DNA of 64,000 nucleotides from Azospirillum sp. SYSU D00513 (GCF_017356015.1 NZ_JAFIQV010000009.1:1-64000); one strand, 5' to 3'; counted from the first letter of the stretch, positions 24,829-33,886 are shown. Translations and numbers: made by a program. Notes: generated by a model from the letters alone, not told the origin.

Positions 24829-25794
24829 TCACTCGGCCGTGATGTTGCCGGTCTGGACGACCTGCTTCCAGCGCGCGTTTTCCTTGGCGAGGAAATCGGC
24901 GAACTCGGCGCTGGTGTTGTTCACGACCTCGAAGCCCATGTCCTTGAAGCGGGCCTGCACCTCGGCGTCGTTCAGCGCCTTGGACAGGGCATCGGACAGC
25001 TTGGACTTCACGTCCGCGGGCAGCCCCTTGGGTGCGGCGACCGCCTGCCAGGAATAGACCGCCATGTCCTTGATGCCGGCTTCGGCCATGGTCGGCGTGT
25101 CCGGGAAGGTTTCGGTCCGCTTGTCGGCCGTGACGCCCAGCAGCTTCAGCTTGCCCGCCTTGATCTGGGTCGCGACCGAGCCCTGGTTCTGGAAGGAGGC
25201 ATCGGCGTGGCCGCCGATCAGGTCGGAGATGGCGGGAGCGCCGCCCTTGTAGGGAACATGCAGGCCCGTGGTGCCGGTCTTCTGCCAGAAGAGTGCTGCC
25301 GTCAGGTGGTCGGACGAGCCGGCGCCCGAGGAGGCGAAGGTGACCTTGTCCGGGTTCTTCTTCAGGTAGTCCAGGAACTCGGCGACCGAGTTGGCCGGGA
25401 AGTTCGGGTTGGTGACCAGCACGTTCGGGGTCCGCACGGCGACGGTCAGCGGGTCGAAGTCCTTCGTCGGATCGTATTTCAGGCCCGGCTGCAGGTAGGG
25501 GATGATCGAATAGGTGCCGATGGAGGCGACCAGCAGCGTGTAGCCGTCCGGCTTGGCCTGGGCGACCAGCGTGGCGCCGATGGCGCCGGTGGCGCCCGGA
25601 CGGTTCTCGACCACGACCGGCTGGCCGAGCGTCTCCGCCATCTTCTGGCCGATGATGCGCGCGGTGTTGTCCGACGCGCCGCCCGCCGGGAAGGGCACGA
25701 TCATCGTGATCGGCTTCTCCGGGAAGGCGGCCTGGGCCGGCGAGGCCAGCGCGAGGCCGAGGCAGACGGCGCCGAGAAGCTTGAGGGTCTTCAT
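24829..25794 (-). CDS. tctC: TctC/Bug-type binding protein
   Basis: A 321-residue periplasmic binding protein with signal peptide MKTLKLLGAVCLGLALASPA ending AQAAFPE. Bug motifs seen are ITMIVPFPAGGASDNTARII, QPVVVENRPGATGAIGATLV, KPDGYTLLVASIGTYSI and VPYKGGAPAISDLIGGHAD. GGAGGAAAC precedes the ATG. It is the first transport gene of the kdgD1 operon and is followed by tctB and tctA. The substrate is likely D-glucarate, galactarate or a related dicarboxylate by context. Confidence 0.92.
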   Translation of the reverse strand: MKTLKLLGAVCLGLALASPAQAAFPEKPITMIVPFPAGGASDNTARIIGQKMAETLGQPVVVENRPGATGAIGATLVAQAKPDGYTLLVASIGTYSIIPYLQPGLKYDPTKDFDPLTVAVRTPNVLVTNPNFPANSVAEFLDYLKKNPDKVTFASSGAGSSDHLTAALFWQKTGTTGLHVPYKGGAPAISDLIGGHADASFQNQGSVATQIKAGKLKLLGVTADKRTETFPDTPTMAEAGIKDMAVYSWQAVAAPKGLPADVKSKLSDALSKALNDAEVQARFKDMGFEVVNNTSAEFADFLAKENARWKQVVQTGNITAE

Positions 25795-25969
25795 GTTTCC
25801 TCCTGGATTCTGGATTGTTCCTGCGTGGATCACGGTCTTCCGCCGCTTTTCCCGCCACATGCGCGGGGCCGGTTCGTTCCGGCCCCCTGATCTTGGCAAA
25901 AGATTCTTGGCCCAAGGATCTTGGCCGAAGCCGGGCCTTGCCGCAGCCCGGTTCATACTGAGGCCCTTT
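25795..25969 (-). repeat. spacer with three short direct repeats
   Basis: The 175-bp gap between kdgD1 and tctC contains GATCTTGGC (25889), GATTCTTGGCCC (25902) and GATCTTGGCC (25917), spaced 13 and 15 bases. The last two are separated by CCAAG so that small dyads form. The function is unknown; they may be a processing site or weak operator. Confidence 0.35.
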
Positions 25970-26881
25970 TTACTGCGGGCCGAGCTTTTCGATGAGGGCG
26001 CGCAGCTCCTCATGCTCCTGCGGCGTGCAGTCCACCAGTGGGGCGCGCACCGGGCCGGCGGAATGGCCGACCACCGTGGCACCCGCCTTGACGATGCTCA
26101 CCGCATAGCCGGCGCGCCGATTGCGGATCGCAAGGTAAGGCAGGAAGAACTCGTCGATCAGACGGTCCGTCGTCGCCGTGTCGCCCGCCGAGAGCGCATG
26201 GTAGAACTCCATCGCCGTCCGCGGAATGAAGTTGAACACCGCCGACGAGTAGACCGGAACGCCGATGGCCCGGTAGGCCGGCGCATACACCTCCGCCGTC
26301 GGCAGACCGCCCAAGTAGGCGAAGCGGTCGCCCATCTTCCGGCGGATCGTCGTCATCAGCTCGATGTCGCCAAGCCCGTCCTTGAAGCCGATCAGGTTCG
26401 GGCAGCGCTCGGCCAGGCGCGCCAGGGCGTCGGGGCCGAGCTTGCAGACCGCGCGGTTGTAGATGATCACGCCGATCTTCACCGAGCGGCAGATCTCCTC
26501 CACATGCGCCGCGACACCGGCCTGGTCGGCCTCGGTCAGGTAGTGCGGCAGCACCAGGATGCCGGCCGCCCCGGCGCGCTCGGAGGCTTGCGCCAGCTCG
26601 ACGGCGATGCGCGTGGAGTAGCCGACGCCGGCGATGATCGGCGTGTCGTCGCGGCAGACCTCGACGGCCAGCTTCACCACGTCCTTGTGCTCGTCGGGCG
26701 TCAGCGAGAACAGCTCGCCCGTGCCGCCAGCGGCGAACAGCGCGGACGCGCCATAGGGCTTCAGCCACTCCAGGCGCCTGGCGTAGCCCTTCGGCTCGAA
26801 GGCGCCATCGGCGGTGAAGTCGGTGAGCGGGAACGAGAGCAGGCCTTGGCTGATCACGGCCTTGAGGGCATTCGGCTCCAT
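25970..26881 (-). CDS. kdgD: 5-dehydro-4-deoxyglucarate dehydratase, copy 1
   Basis: A 303-residue DHDPS-superfamily enzyme that converts 5-dehydro-4-deoxy-D-glucarate to 2,5-dioxopentanoate, releasing water and CO2. Schiff-base Lys167 is in GFKDGLGD and Tyr141 is in [26 protein letters not shown] and [13 protein letters not shown] are family motifs. It differs from copy 2 (32754-33665) by a single residue, Arg35 instead of Lys35. It heads the operon that continues through tctCBA, tctC, the 2-hydroxyacid dehydrogenase, the unknown transporter and garD. Confidence 0.95.
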   Translation of the reverse strand: MEPNALKAVISQGLLSFPLTDFTADGAFEPKGYARRLEWLKPYGASALFAAGGTGELFSLTPDEHKDVVKLAVEVCRDDTPIIAGVGYSTRIAVELAQASERAGAAGILVLPHYLTEADQAGVAAHVEEICRSVKIGVIIYNRAVCKLGPDALARLAERCPNLIGFKDGLGDIELMTTIRRKMGDRFAYLGGLPTAEVYAPAYRAIGVPVYSSAVFNFIPRTAMEFYHALSAGDTATTDRLIDEFFLPYLAIRNRRAGYAVSIVKAGATVVGHSAGPVRAPLVDCTPQEHEELRALIEKLGPQ

Positions 26882-26937
26882 GGGGTCTTCCTCGTCAGGC
26901 GCGCCTCTCAGCGGGCGCGGGGGTCTGTCCACATGTT

Positions 26938-26963
26938 TATAATGATATCAGTCATCATACAAG
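26938..26963 (-). promoter_or_regulatory. GntR-type operator overlapping a promoter, site 1
   Basis: ATCAGTCATCATACAAG at 26947-26963 is identical to sites at 30159-30175 and 33732-33748. Read on the minus strand it gives TTGTAT, 15 bases, TATAAA, so operator and promoter elements overlap. An inner ATGAT-N7-ATCAT dyad is visible. It lies about 60 bp upstream of kdgD1 and probably controls the kdgD1-to-garD operon. Confidence 0.7.
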
Positions 26964-27006
26964 ATGCTTTGTGGCGCGAACGGACGGTTTTTGCCCTCCG
27001 CTCGCC

Positions 27007-27038
27007 GGCGGGGGAGGAGCGGCAACCGCTCCCCCGCC
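27007..27038 (-). terminator. hairpin at the tctA 3' end
   Basis: GGCGGGGGAG (27007-27016) and CTCCCCCGCC (27029-27038) form a 10-bp stem directly after the tctA stop, separating this operon from the kdgD1 promoter. There is no T-run on the transcribed strand. Confidence 0.5.
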
Positions 27039-27039
27039 A

Positions 27040-28539
27040 TCACTCCGCGAAGGCGACCTCCCGCTTGCGGCGCAGGCTCGGCGAGACGAGCGCCACCAGC
27101 AGGGCCACGGCAACGGCCAGCAGGGCCGCGCTGATCGGGCGGGTCACGAAGACCGCGAGGTCGCCGTCCGCGATCATCATCGCCCGGCGGAAATTCTCCT
27201 CCAGCATCGGGCCGAGCACGAAGCCCAGCACCAGCGGCGCCGGCTCCACCCCGACCTTGATGAAGAAGTAGCCGATCAATGCGGAGCCCAGCATCACCCA
27301 GATGTCGAAGACGCTGTTGTTCACGCTGTAGGCGCCGATGCAGCAGAACAGGATGATCGCCGGGAACAGCATGCGGTAGGGAATCTTCAGCATGCTGACC
27401 CACAGCCCGATCAGCGGCAGGTTGATGACCAGCAGCATGAGGTTGCCGGTCCACATGCTGGCGACCACGCCCCAGAAAAGCGCCGGCTGCTCGGTCATGA
27501 TCTGCGGGCCGGGCTGGATGCCCTGGATCATCAACGCGCCGATCATCAGCGCCATCAGGGGGTTGGACGGGATGCCCAGCGTCAGCATCGGGATGAAGCT
27601 GGTCTGGGCGCCGGCGTTGTTGGCCGCCTCCGGCCCGGCGACGCCCTCGATGGCGCCCTTGCCGAAGCGCGACGGGTCGCGCGCCACCCGCTTCTCGAGC
27701 GCGTAGGCCGCAAAGGGCGGCAAAGCCGCGCCCCCGCCCGGCAGCACGCCCAGCAGCGATCCCAGCACCGTGCCGCGCAGCATCGCCGGGAAGCCCTGGC
27801 GCAAATCCCGGCCGGTCGGCATCAGACCGGTGATCTTCTGGGTCAGCAGAGTGCGGTCCTGCGGCTTCTCCAGGTTGGAGGCGATCTCGGCCAGCCCGAA
27901 CAGACCCATGACCACCGGCACGAAGCCGATGCCGTCCGCCAGCTCCGGCAGGCCGAAGGTCATGCGCGGCACGCCGGAATTCACGTCGATGCCGACGAGC
28001 CCCAGCAGCACCCCGATGACGATCATCGCCACGGCCTTGACCGCCGAGCCGTGGGCCAGCACGACGGCGGCGATCAGCCCGACGATCAGCAGGCTGAAAT
28101 ACTCGGCCGCCGTGAATTTGAGCGCGAGCGCCGCCATCGGTCCGCTCAGCAGCGCGATCACCAGCGTCGCCACCGTGCCCGCGAAGAAGGAGGCGATGGC
28201 CGCCATGGCGAGCGCCGGCCCCGCCCTGCCCTTGCGGGCGAGCTGGTAGCCGTCCAGGCAGGTCACGACCGAGGAGGTCTCGCCCGGCATGTTGACCAGG
28301 ATGGCGGTGGTCGATCCGCCGTACTGCGCCCCGTAGAAGATGCCGGCCAGCATGATGAGCGCTGCTTCCGGCGTCAGCCCGAAGGTGAAGGGCAGCAGCA
28401 GCGCCACCGTCGTCATGGGGCCGAGCCCCGGCAGCACCCCCACCAGCGTGCCGATCAGCGCGCCGGTGAAGCAGAACATCAGGTTCGACGGCTGCATGGC
28501 CGTGGCGAGGCCGAAGGCGAGGTTTCCAAGCAGTTCCAT
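27040..28539 (-). CDS. tctA: tripartite tricarboxylate transporter large membrane subunit TctA
   Basis: A 499-residue TctA with 11-12 transmembrane helices. Signatures are GVLPGLGPMTTVALLLPFTF, IFYGAQYGGSTTAILVNMPG, DGYQLARKGRAGPALAMAAI and AANNAGAQTSFIPMLTLGIP. It is clearly similar to the TctA at 22753-24252 but diverged throughout, so the transporters arose by older duplication or independent acquisition. It is the third gene of a tctC-tctB-tctA operon. Confidence 0.93.
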   Translation of the reverse strand: MELLGNLAFGLATAMQPSNLMFCFTGALIGTLVGVLPGLGPMTTVALLLPFTFGLTPEAALIMLAGIFYGAQYGGSTTAILVNMPGETSSVVTCLDGYQLARKGRAGPALAMAAIASFFAGTVATLVIALLSGPMAALALKFTAAEYFSLLIVGLIAAVVLAHGSAVKAVAMIVIGVLLGLVGIDVNSGVPRMTFGLPELADGIGFVPVVMGLFGLAEIASNLEKPQDRTLLTQKITGLMPTGRDLRQGFPAMLRGTVLGSLLGVLPGGGAALPPFAAYALEKRVARDPSRFGKGAIEGVAGPEAANNAGAQTSFIPMLTLGIPSNPLMALMIGALMIQGIQPGPQIMTEQPALFWGVVASMWTGNLMLLVINLPLIGLWVSMLKIPYRMLFPAIILFCCIGAYSVNNSVFDIWVMLGSALIGYFFIKVGVEPAPLVLGFVLGPMLEENFRRAMMIADGDLAVFVTRPISAALLAVAVALLVALVSPSLRRKREVAFAE

Positions 28540-28552
28540 GGCGCCCGCCCCC

Positions 28553-29017
28553 TCACCAGGGCCAGATCGCGACGGGCAGCGACAGCGCCGTCACGAAGAG
28601 AAGGACCGTCAGCGCGGTCAGCACGGCGGCGAAGAGCAGCGTGCCGAGCAGGCGCCCGCCGGGGGCCGCCGCACCGCCGATGAGGATGGCCGCCAGCGAG
28701 GCGGCGACCAGCCCCAGCGCCGGCAGGACCAGCGCGAAGGTCGCCACCGCCCCCAGCACCGCCACCAGCGGGCGCAGGCTTATGGCCGGCAGCGCCCGCC
28801 GGGGCAGGATCCCGGCGCGCAGGACGAAGAAGGCCCCGAAGCCCAGGATCGTCCAGGCGATGACCCGCGGCACGAAGCCCGGCCCCATGTCGGCGGCGGT
28901 GCCGGCGGCGAGCCGGGACGTCTGCCAGAAGGCGACGCCCGACAGCGCCACGAGGAAGAGCCCGAAGAGAAGCTCCTGTGCGTCGATGCCGTTCCTGAAC
29001 GGCGTCCGGGGCCGCAT
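28553..29017 (-). CDS. tctB: tripartite tricarboxylate transporter small subunit TctB
   Basis: A 154-residue four-helix membrane protein: LLFGLFLVALSGVAFWQTSR, GTAADMGPGFVPRVIAWTIL, then two further hydrophobic segments ending LSLPVAIWPW. The D-M-G-P-G-F-V-P motif is the TctB hallmark. It starts five bases after the tctC stop and lies 13 bp before tctA. Confidence 0.87.
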   Translation of the reverse strand: MRPRTPFRNGIDAQELLFGLFLVALSGVAFWQTSRLAAGTAADMGPGFVPRVIAWTILGFGAFFVLRAGILPRRALPAISLRPLVAVLGAVATFALVLPALGLVAASLAAILIGGAAAPGGRLLGTLLFAAVLTALTVLLFVTALSLPVAIWPW

Positions 29018-29022
29018 CGCCC

Positions 29023-30018
29023 TTACTCGACCTTGATGCCGGCGTCGCGGATGGCGCCGCCCCAGAAGGCGATGCTCTCGTCCATCCAGCGGGTGAACTC
29101 GGCCGGCGTGTTGACGCGCACCTCGCCGCCCTGGTCCTGGATCTTCTGCTGCATGTCCGGAGCCGCGAGGATCTTGTGGATCTCCTTGTTCAGCCGCTCG
29201 ACCATGGCCGGCGGGGTGCCTGCTGTGGTCAGGACGCCCTGCCAGGTGCCGGCGTCGGCCGCCGGGAGGCCCAGCTCCTTGAAGGTCGGCAGGTCGGGCA
29301 GGCTCGCCATGCGCTTGTCGCCGGTCACGGCGATGCCCTGGAGCTGGCCGTTGGTGATGAAGCTCTGCGTCGCCGTGGCGCCGTTGATGATGACGTTGCT
29401 CTCGCCCGCCACGACGGCGCGCGTCGCCGCCGCACCGCCCTTGTAGGGAATGGCCTTCCATTCGATGCCGGCGCCCTTGCCGACGAGGATGCCGGTGATG
29501 TGGTTGACGGCACCCACGCCCGCGTTGCCGACCGCCAGCTTGCCCGGGTTGGCCTTGCCGTAGGCGGCCAGCTCCTGGAAGTTCTTCGCCGGAACGGACG
29601 GGTGGACCGCCATGACGTAGGGGGCGAACATCACCATGCTGACCGGCGCCAGATCCTTCTGCACGTCGTAGGTCAGGCTGCTGAACAGGCTGGGCGAGGT
29701 GGCGAGGTTGCCGACATCCACCAGAAGCAGCGTGTGGCCGTCCTTGGGCGCCTTGGCGACGAGGTCGGCGCCGATGTTGCCGCCGGCACCCGGCTTGTTC
29801 TCGATCACGACCGGCTGGCCGATGGCCTCCGACAGCTTCGGACCGATCAGCCGGGCCAGGATGTCCGAGGTGCCGCCCGGCGCGAAGGGCACGATCAGGC
29901 GCACGGGGCGCTCGAAATTCTGCGCCTCGGCCCGGCCCTGCAGGCCCGGCACGAGGCCGCCCGCCAGCGAGAAGGCAAGGCCGAAGGCGGCGGACAGAAG
30001 AAGGGTGCGGCGGTTCAT
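29023..30018 (-). CDS. tctC: TctC/Bug-type binding protein
   Basis: A 331-residue periplasmic binding protein. A twin-Arg-like signal (MNRRTLLLSAAFGLAFSLAG) precedes AEAQNFERPVRLIVPFAPGG, QPVVIENKPGAGGNIGADLV, VDVGNLATSPSLFSSLTYDV and IPYKGGAAATRAVVAGESNV. GGAGG precedes the ATG. It is the first gene of the second TTT operon and lies just downstream of a GntR-type operator. Confidence 0.92.
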   Translation of the reverse strand: MNRRTLLLSAAFGLAFSLAGGLVPGLQGRAEAQNFERPVRLIVPFAPGGTSDILARLIGPKLSEAIGQPVVIENKPGAGGNIGADLVAKAPKDGHTLLLVDVGNLATSPSLFSSLTYDVQKDLAPVSMVMFAPYVMAVHPSVPAKNFQELAAYGKANPGKLAVGNAGVGAVNHITGILVGKGAGIEWKAIPYKGGAAATRAVVAGESNVIINGATATQSFITNGQLQGIAVTGDKRMASLPDLPTFKELGLPAADAGTWQGVLTTAGTPPAMVERLNKEIHKILAAPDMQQKIQDQGGEVRVNTPAEFTRWMDESIAFWGGAIRDAGIKVE

Positions 30019-30144
30019 TGGATTTCCTCCCCAAGCATCGTTCTTTTGCGCGGCATGCCCTTGTTCCGGGCGGCTTTCCACGCGGCGGTGACCCGGCCGG
30101 ACCGGCGGCTAAGCACCCCCTTTTCCGGCGAAATCATGTCCTAC

Positions 30145-30175
30145 GGCTGTATCACGACATCAGTCATCATACAAG
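30145..30175 (-). promoter_or_regulatory. GntR-type operator overlapping a promoter, site 2
   Basis: ATCAGTCATCATACAAG at 30159-30175 repeats site 1 exactly. On the minus strand TTGTAT is followed after 15 bases by GATACA. The flanks give a wider TGTAT...ATACA dyad. It lies in the 228-bp gap between the gntR 3' end and tctC, about 140 bp upstream of tctC. The gap otherwise holds nothing I can identify. Confidence 0.7.
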
Positions 30176-30246
30176 GCGAAACGTGGGGGTTGCCCACAAT
30201 CAGGAGGCCGCACCTTTTCATTCGTCCTGGTTCATTTGGCCCTGAT

Positions 30247-30966
30247 TCATTTGACTTTGGTGTCGCCACTGGCGCGCAGCCGTTCCCGACTGCCGTTCAG
30301 GTGCAGGCGGATGGCGGCGCGCGCGCCCTCCGGATCCTGCCGCTCGATGGCGGAATGGATCGCCGCGTGCTCCTGGTTGATGCGCGTCAGGTACTCCTGG
30401 CGCGAGGCCCCTTGCAGGTGGGCGTTCGGCACGCGCGCGCGCGGAATCAGCAGCGTGCCGAGATAGGTGAAGAGCGCCAGGAAATGCCTGTTTCCCGTCG
30501 CCTCGGCGATGGCGCCGTGAAAGGCGAGGTCGCTTTCCACGGCATCCTCCCCCGCCTCGATCGCGGCGGCCATCGCGGCCATGGCGGCGCGCATCTTCGC
30601 CAGATGGGTTTCGTCGCGGCGGATGGCGGCCAGATAGGCGGCCTCCGACTCCAGGCTGATACGGACCTCCAGCACGGAGACGGCCTCGTTCACCAGCTCC
30701 AGGGTCGAGGCGTCGATCCGGAAGGGCTGCACGGCGGCGCCCCGCAGCACGAAGGCGCCGACGCCCTGCTGGGTGGACACCATGCCGACCGCCTTCAGGT
30801 TGGCGATGGCCTCCCGCACCACGGTGCGGCTGACGCCGAACTCGTCGATGAATTCCTGCTCGCTCGGCAGCTTCTCGCCGCTCTTGTACTCGCCGCGGGC
30901 AATCCGCTCGGCGATGGCGTCGACCAGCTGCTTTGCCAGCGTGTCCCGGCGCTTCAGCGCTACCAT
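30247..30966 (-). CDS. FadR-subfamily GntR transcriptional regulator
   Basis: A 239-residue regulator. The winged helix reads LAKQLVDAIAERIARGEYKS, GEKLPSEQEFIDEFGVSRTV and VREAIANLKAVGMVSTQQGV. The C-terminal FCD domain carries the usual metal/effector residues in ESDLAFHGAIAEATGN, INQEHAAIHSAI and RLHLNGS. It is embedded between the 2,5-dioxovalerate dehydrogenase gene and a TTT operon. It is the best candidate to bind the three identical 17-bp sites. An aldarate or 5-dehydro-4-deoxyglucarate is the probable inducer; this is inference from context. Confidence 0.9.
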   Translation of the reverse strand: MVALKRRDTLAKQLVDAIAERIARGEYKSGEKLPSEQEFIDEFGVSRTVVREAIANLKAVGMVSTQQGVGAFVLRGAAVQPFRIDASTLELVNEAVSVLEVRISLESEAAYLAAIRRDETHLAKMRAAMAAMAAAIEAGEDAVESDLAFHGAIAEATGNRHFLALFTYLGTLLIPRARVPNAHLQGASRQEYLTRINQEHAAIHSAIERQDPEGARAAIRLHLNGSRERLRASGDTKVK

Positions 30967-31098
30967 GGGGCGTCCTCTCGTCTCCGGCGACCGGAGCCGT
31001 CAGCCCCGCGCACAATCCGGGACTGTAACACCGCCCAACCTTGTCCGACAAGAAAACAAGTGTGGCCAGACTTACGCCGGTATGGCCCGACGGTTCCT

Positions 31099-32694
31099 TC
31101 AGTCGCGGGAGAGCTTTCCGTCCACGAGTTTTCCGTCCACGAGGCGCCAGAGCTTCAGCGGGTTGCCGTCGCGCAGAGCCTCGGGCAGGAGCGTCTGGGG
31201 CAGGTCCTGGTAGCAGACCGGGCGCAGGAAGCGGCGGATCGCCAGCGTGCCGACCGAGGTGGTGCGGCTGTCCGAGGTGGCCGGGTAGGGGCCGCCATGC
31301 ACCATGGCGTGGCCGACCTCCACGCCCGTCGGATAGCCGTTCACCAGGATGCGGCCCGCCCGGCGCTCCAGCGTCGGCAGCAGAGCGCGCACCTCTTCGG
31401 TGTCCGCCTCCTCCATGTGCACGGTCGCGGTGAGCTGCCCTTCCAGATGCTCGGCCACGCGCCGCATCGCCGCGATGTCCGGGCAGCGGATCACCAGCGA
31501 GGAGGAGCCAAAATTCTCCTCCTCAAGGCTCGGGTCCGACAGGAAGCTTTCGGCATCCGTCACGAACACCGCCGCCTGGCACTGGTGCGGGCCGTTGCAG
31601 GACGCACCACGGCCCAACTCCGTCACCTTCGGGTTGGCGGCGAGCTTCTCAAGCCCGGCGGAATAGGCGGCGTGGATGCCCGGCGTCAGCATCGTCGCCG
31701 CGGGCGTGGCGCCCAGCGCGGTGGTGGCCGATGTGAGGAACTCGTCCAGACCCGGCCCGTCCACCACCAGCACGAGGCCGGGGTTGGTGCAGAACTGCCC
31801 GGCACCCATGGCGAGCGAGGCGATGAAACCCTTGCCGATGGCCTCGGCGCGGCTCGCCAGTGCCGCCGGCATGACGAAGAAGGGGTTGATGCTGCTCATC
31901 TCGGCATAGACCGGGATGGGCTCGCGGCGCGAGGCAGCCACCTCCATCAGCGCGGTGCCGCCCCGGCGCGAGCCGGTGAAGCCCACCGACTTGATGTGCG
32001 GGTGCGCGACCAGCGTCGTGCCGATCCGGCTGCCCGAGCCGAACAGCATCGAGAAGACGCCCTCCGGCAGACCGCATTCCTTCACCGCCGCCTGCACGGC
32101 GCGCCCGACCAGTTCCGACGTGCCGGGATGGGCCGAATGGGCCTTCACCACCACCGGGCAGCCGGCGGCCAGCGCCGAGGCCGTGTCGCCGCCGGCGACG
32201 GAGAAGGCGAGTGGGAAGTTGCTGGCGCCGAAGACGGCGACCGGGCCGACGGCGATGTGACGCTGGCGCAGATCGGCGCGGGGCAGCGGCTTGCGCTCGG
32301 GCAGCGGCGTGTCGAAGCGCGCCTCCACCCAGTTGCCCTCGCGCAGCGCCTCGGCGAAGAGGCGCAGCTGCCCCACCGTGCGGGCGCGCTCGCCCTCGAT
32401 GCGGGCGCGCGGCAGGCCGCTCTCGGCCGAGGCGCGCTCGACCAGTTCGTCGCCGAGGTCCAGGATTTTCTGGGCGGCGGTTTCCAGGAAGCGGGCGCGG
32501 TCGTCGGGGCTGGTTTCGCGGTAGCTGTCGAAGGCGGCCCAGGCCAGCTCGCAGGCGCGGTTCACCTCGGCCTCGCCGCCGCCGCCGAAGGCCGGCTCCA
32601 TCCTCTCGCCGGTCGCGGGGTTCACCGCGTGGAACTCGGTTTCACGGCCGCGGACTGCGGCGGCGCCGATCAGCATGTCACCGGTGATGGGCAA
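31099..32694 (-). CDS. 2,5-dioxovalerate (alpha-ketoglutarate semialdehyde) dehydrogenase
   Basis: A 531-residue aldehyde dehydrogenase that oxidises 2,5-dioxopentanoate to 2-oxoglutarate, completing the KdgD route. Family features are [49 protein letters not shown], the catalytic Glu in [11 protein letters not shown], the Cys in [12 protein letters not shown] and the C-terminal NGYPTGVEV. The start is placed at TTG 32694 because AAGGAG lies six bases upstream and [15 protein letters not shown] matches the family; an ATG at 32739 would add 15 unlikely residues. It is the second gene behind kdgD copy 2. Confidence 0.93.
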   Translation of the reverse strand: MPITGDMLIGAAAVRGRETEFHAVNPATGERMEPAFGGGGEAEVNRACELAWAAFDSYRETSPDDRARFLETAAQKILDLGDELVERASAESGLPRARIEGERARTVGQLRLFAEALREGNWVEARFDTPLPERKPLPRADLRQRHIAVGPVAVFGASNFPLAFSVAGGDTASALAAGCPVVVKAHSAHPGTSELVGRAVQAAVKECGLPEGVFSMLFGSGSRIGTTLVAHPHIKSVGFTGSRRGGTALMEVAASRREPIPVYAEMSSINPFFVMPAALASRAEAIGKGFIASLAMGAGQFCTNPGLVLVVDGPGLDEFLTSATTALGATPAATMLTPGIHAAYSAGLEKLAANPKVTELGRGASCNGPHQCQAAVFVTDAESFLSDPSLEEENFGSSSLVIRCPDIAAMRRVAEHLEGQLTATVHMEEADTEEVRALLPTLERRAGRILVNGYPTGVEVGHAMVHGGPYPATSDSRTTSVGTLAIRRFLRPVCYQDLPQTLLPEALRDGNPLKLWRLVDGKLVDGKLSRD

Positions 32695-32700
32695 GGCGGG

Positions 32701-32706
32701 CTCCTT
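32701..32706 (-). promoter_or_regulatory. ribosome binding site deciding a TTG start
   Basis: AAGGAG on the minus strand, six bases before TTG 32692-32694, places the dehydrogenase start at the rare TTG codon rather than at either nearby ATG. Confidence 0.65.
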
Positions 32707-32753
32707 GGAATGGGCTTCGGACTTCGGGGGAGGCGGCATTACTGTGTCGTAAT

Positions 32754-33665
32754 TTACTGCGGGCCGAGCTTTTCGATGAGGGCGCGCAGTTCCTCATGCT
32801 CCTGCGGCGTGCAGTCCACCAGCGGGGCGCGCACCGGGCCGGCGGAATGGCCGACCACCGTCGCACCCGCCTTGACGATGCTCACCGCATAGCCGGCGCG
32901 CCGGTTGCGGATCGCAAGGTAAGGCAGGAAGAACTCGTCGATCAGACGGTCCGTCGTCGCCGTGTCGCCCGCCGAGAGCGCATGGTAGAACTCCATCGCC
33001 GTCCGCGGAATGAAGTTGAACACCGCCGACGAGTAGACCGGAACGCCGATGGCCCGGTAGGCCGGCGCATACACCTCCGCCGTCGGCAGACCGCCCAAGT
33101 AGGCGAAGCGGTCGCCCATCTTCCGGCGGATCGTCGTCATCAGCTCGATGTCGCCAAGCCCGTCCTTGAAGCCGATCAGGTTCGGGCAGCGCTCGGCCAG
33201 GCGCGCCAGGGCGTCGGGGCCGAGCTTGCAGACCGCGCGGTTGTAGATGATCACGCCGATCTTCACCGAACGGCAGATCTCCTCCACATGCGCCGCGACA
33301 CCGGCCTGGTCGGCCTCGGTCAGGTAGTGCGGCAGAACCAGGATGCCCGCCGCCCCGGCGCGCTCGGAGGCTTGCGCCAGCTCGACGGCGATGCGCGTGG
33401 AGTAGCCGACGCCGGCGATGATCGGCGTGTCGTCGCGGCAGACCTCGACGGCCAGCTTCACCACGTCCTTGTGCTCGTCCGGCGTCAGCGAGAACAGCTC
33501 GCCCGTGCCGCCGGCGGCGAACAGCGCGGACGCGCCATAGGGCTTCAGCCACTCCAGTCGCTTGGCGTAGCCCTTCGGCTCGAAAGCACCATCGGCGGTG
33601 AAGTCGGTGAGCGGGAACGAGAGCAGGCCTTGGCTGATCACGGCCTTGAGGGCATTCGGCTCCAT
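32754..33665 (-). CDS. kdgD: 5-dehydro-4-deoxyglucarate dehydratase, copy 2
   Basis: A 303-residue protein identical to copy 1 except Lys35 for Arg35. Catalytic Tyr141 and Lys167 are present. At the DNA level the two genes share almost the whole coding sequence, with scattered third-position changes, and the similarity extends about 85 bp upstream through the operator. It is followed by the 2,5-dioxovalerate dehydrogenase and the GntR regulator, so this copy is paired with the next pathway enzyme, while copy 1 is paired with a transporter and garD. Confidence 0.95.
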   Translation of the reverse strand: MEPNALKAVISQGLLSFPLTDFTADGAFEPKGYAKRLEWLKPYGASALFAAGGTGELFSLTPDEHKDVVKLAVEVCRDDTPIIAGVGYSTRIAVELAQASERAGAAGILVLPHYLTEADQAGVAAHVEEICRSVKIGVIIYNRAVCKLGPDALARLAERCPNLIGFKDGLGDIELMTTIRRKMGDRFAYLGGLPTAEVYAPAYRAIGVPVYSSAVFNFIPRTAMEFYHALSAGDTATTDRLIDEFFLPYLAIRNRRAGYAVSIVKAGATVVGHSAGPVRAPLVDCTPQEHEELRALIEKLGPQ

Positions 33666-33722
33666 GGGGGTCTTCCTCGTCACGTGCGCCCCTCAACGGG
33701 CGCGGGGATCTGTCCCACTCTC

Positions 33723-33748
33723 TATAATGATATCAGTCATCATACAAG
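33723..33748 (-). promoter_or_regulatory. GntR-type operator overlapping a promoter, site 3
   Basis: ATCAGTCATCATACAAG at 33732-33748 matches sites 1 and 2 exactly. On the minus strand TTGTAT, 15 bases, TATAGA mimic a promoter. It lies about 60 bp upstream of kdgD copy 2, the same spacing as at copy 1. Confidence 0.7.
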
Positions 33749-33792
33749 TGGGCTTGTGGCCCTGCCGTCCGTGCCCGGACATCGCCGCGCAG

Positions 33793-33829
33793 CCCCGCCG
33801 CCTGCCTGCGGAGAGGACAGGCGGCGGGG
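33793..33829 (-). terminator. strong hairpin after the gudD-garL operon
   Basis: CCCCGCCGCCTG (33793-33804) and CAGGCGGCGGGG (33818-33829) form a perfect 12-bp stem with a 13-base loop, 58 bases beyond the garL stop. There is no T-run. It separates the LacI-controlled operon from the GntR-controlled kdgD copy 2 promoter. Confidence 0.55.
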
Positions 33830-33886
33830 TCGTGGATGCCGGGGAGCGCCCTGCTTGCCCGTCTGTTTTGCTTGGGGTTTCCCCGG

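Noticed and set aside
29176-32892. A 1238-codon plus-strand open frame
   Set aside because: It runs antisense to tctC, gntR and the dehydrogenase genes and has typical shadow composition; high GC removes stop codons.
33793-33829. The 12-bp hairpin as an additional regulator operator
   Set aside because: It lies just beyond the garL stop and has a stable GC stem, so a transcript-end structure is the simpler reading; it does not resemble the GntR or LacI sites.
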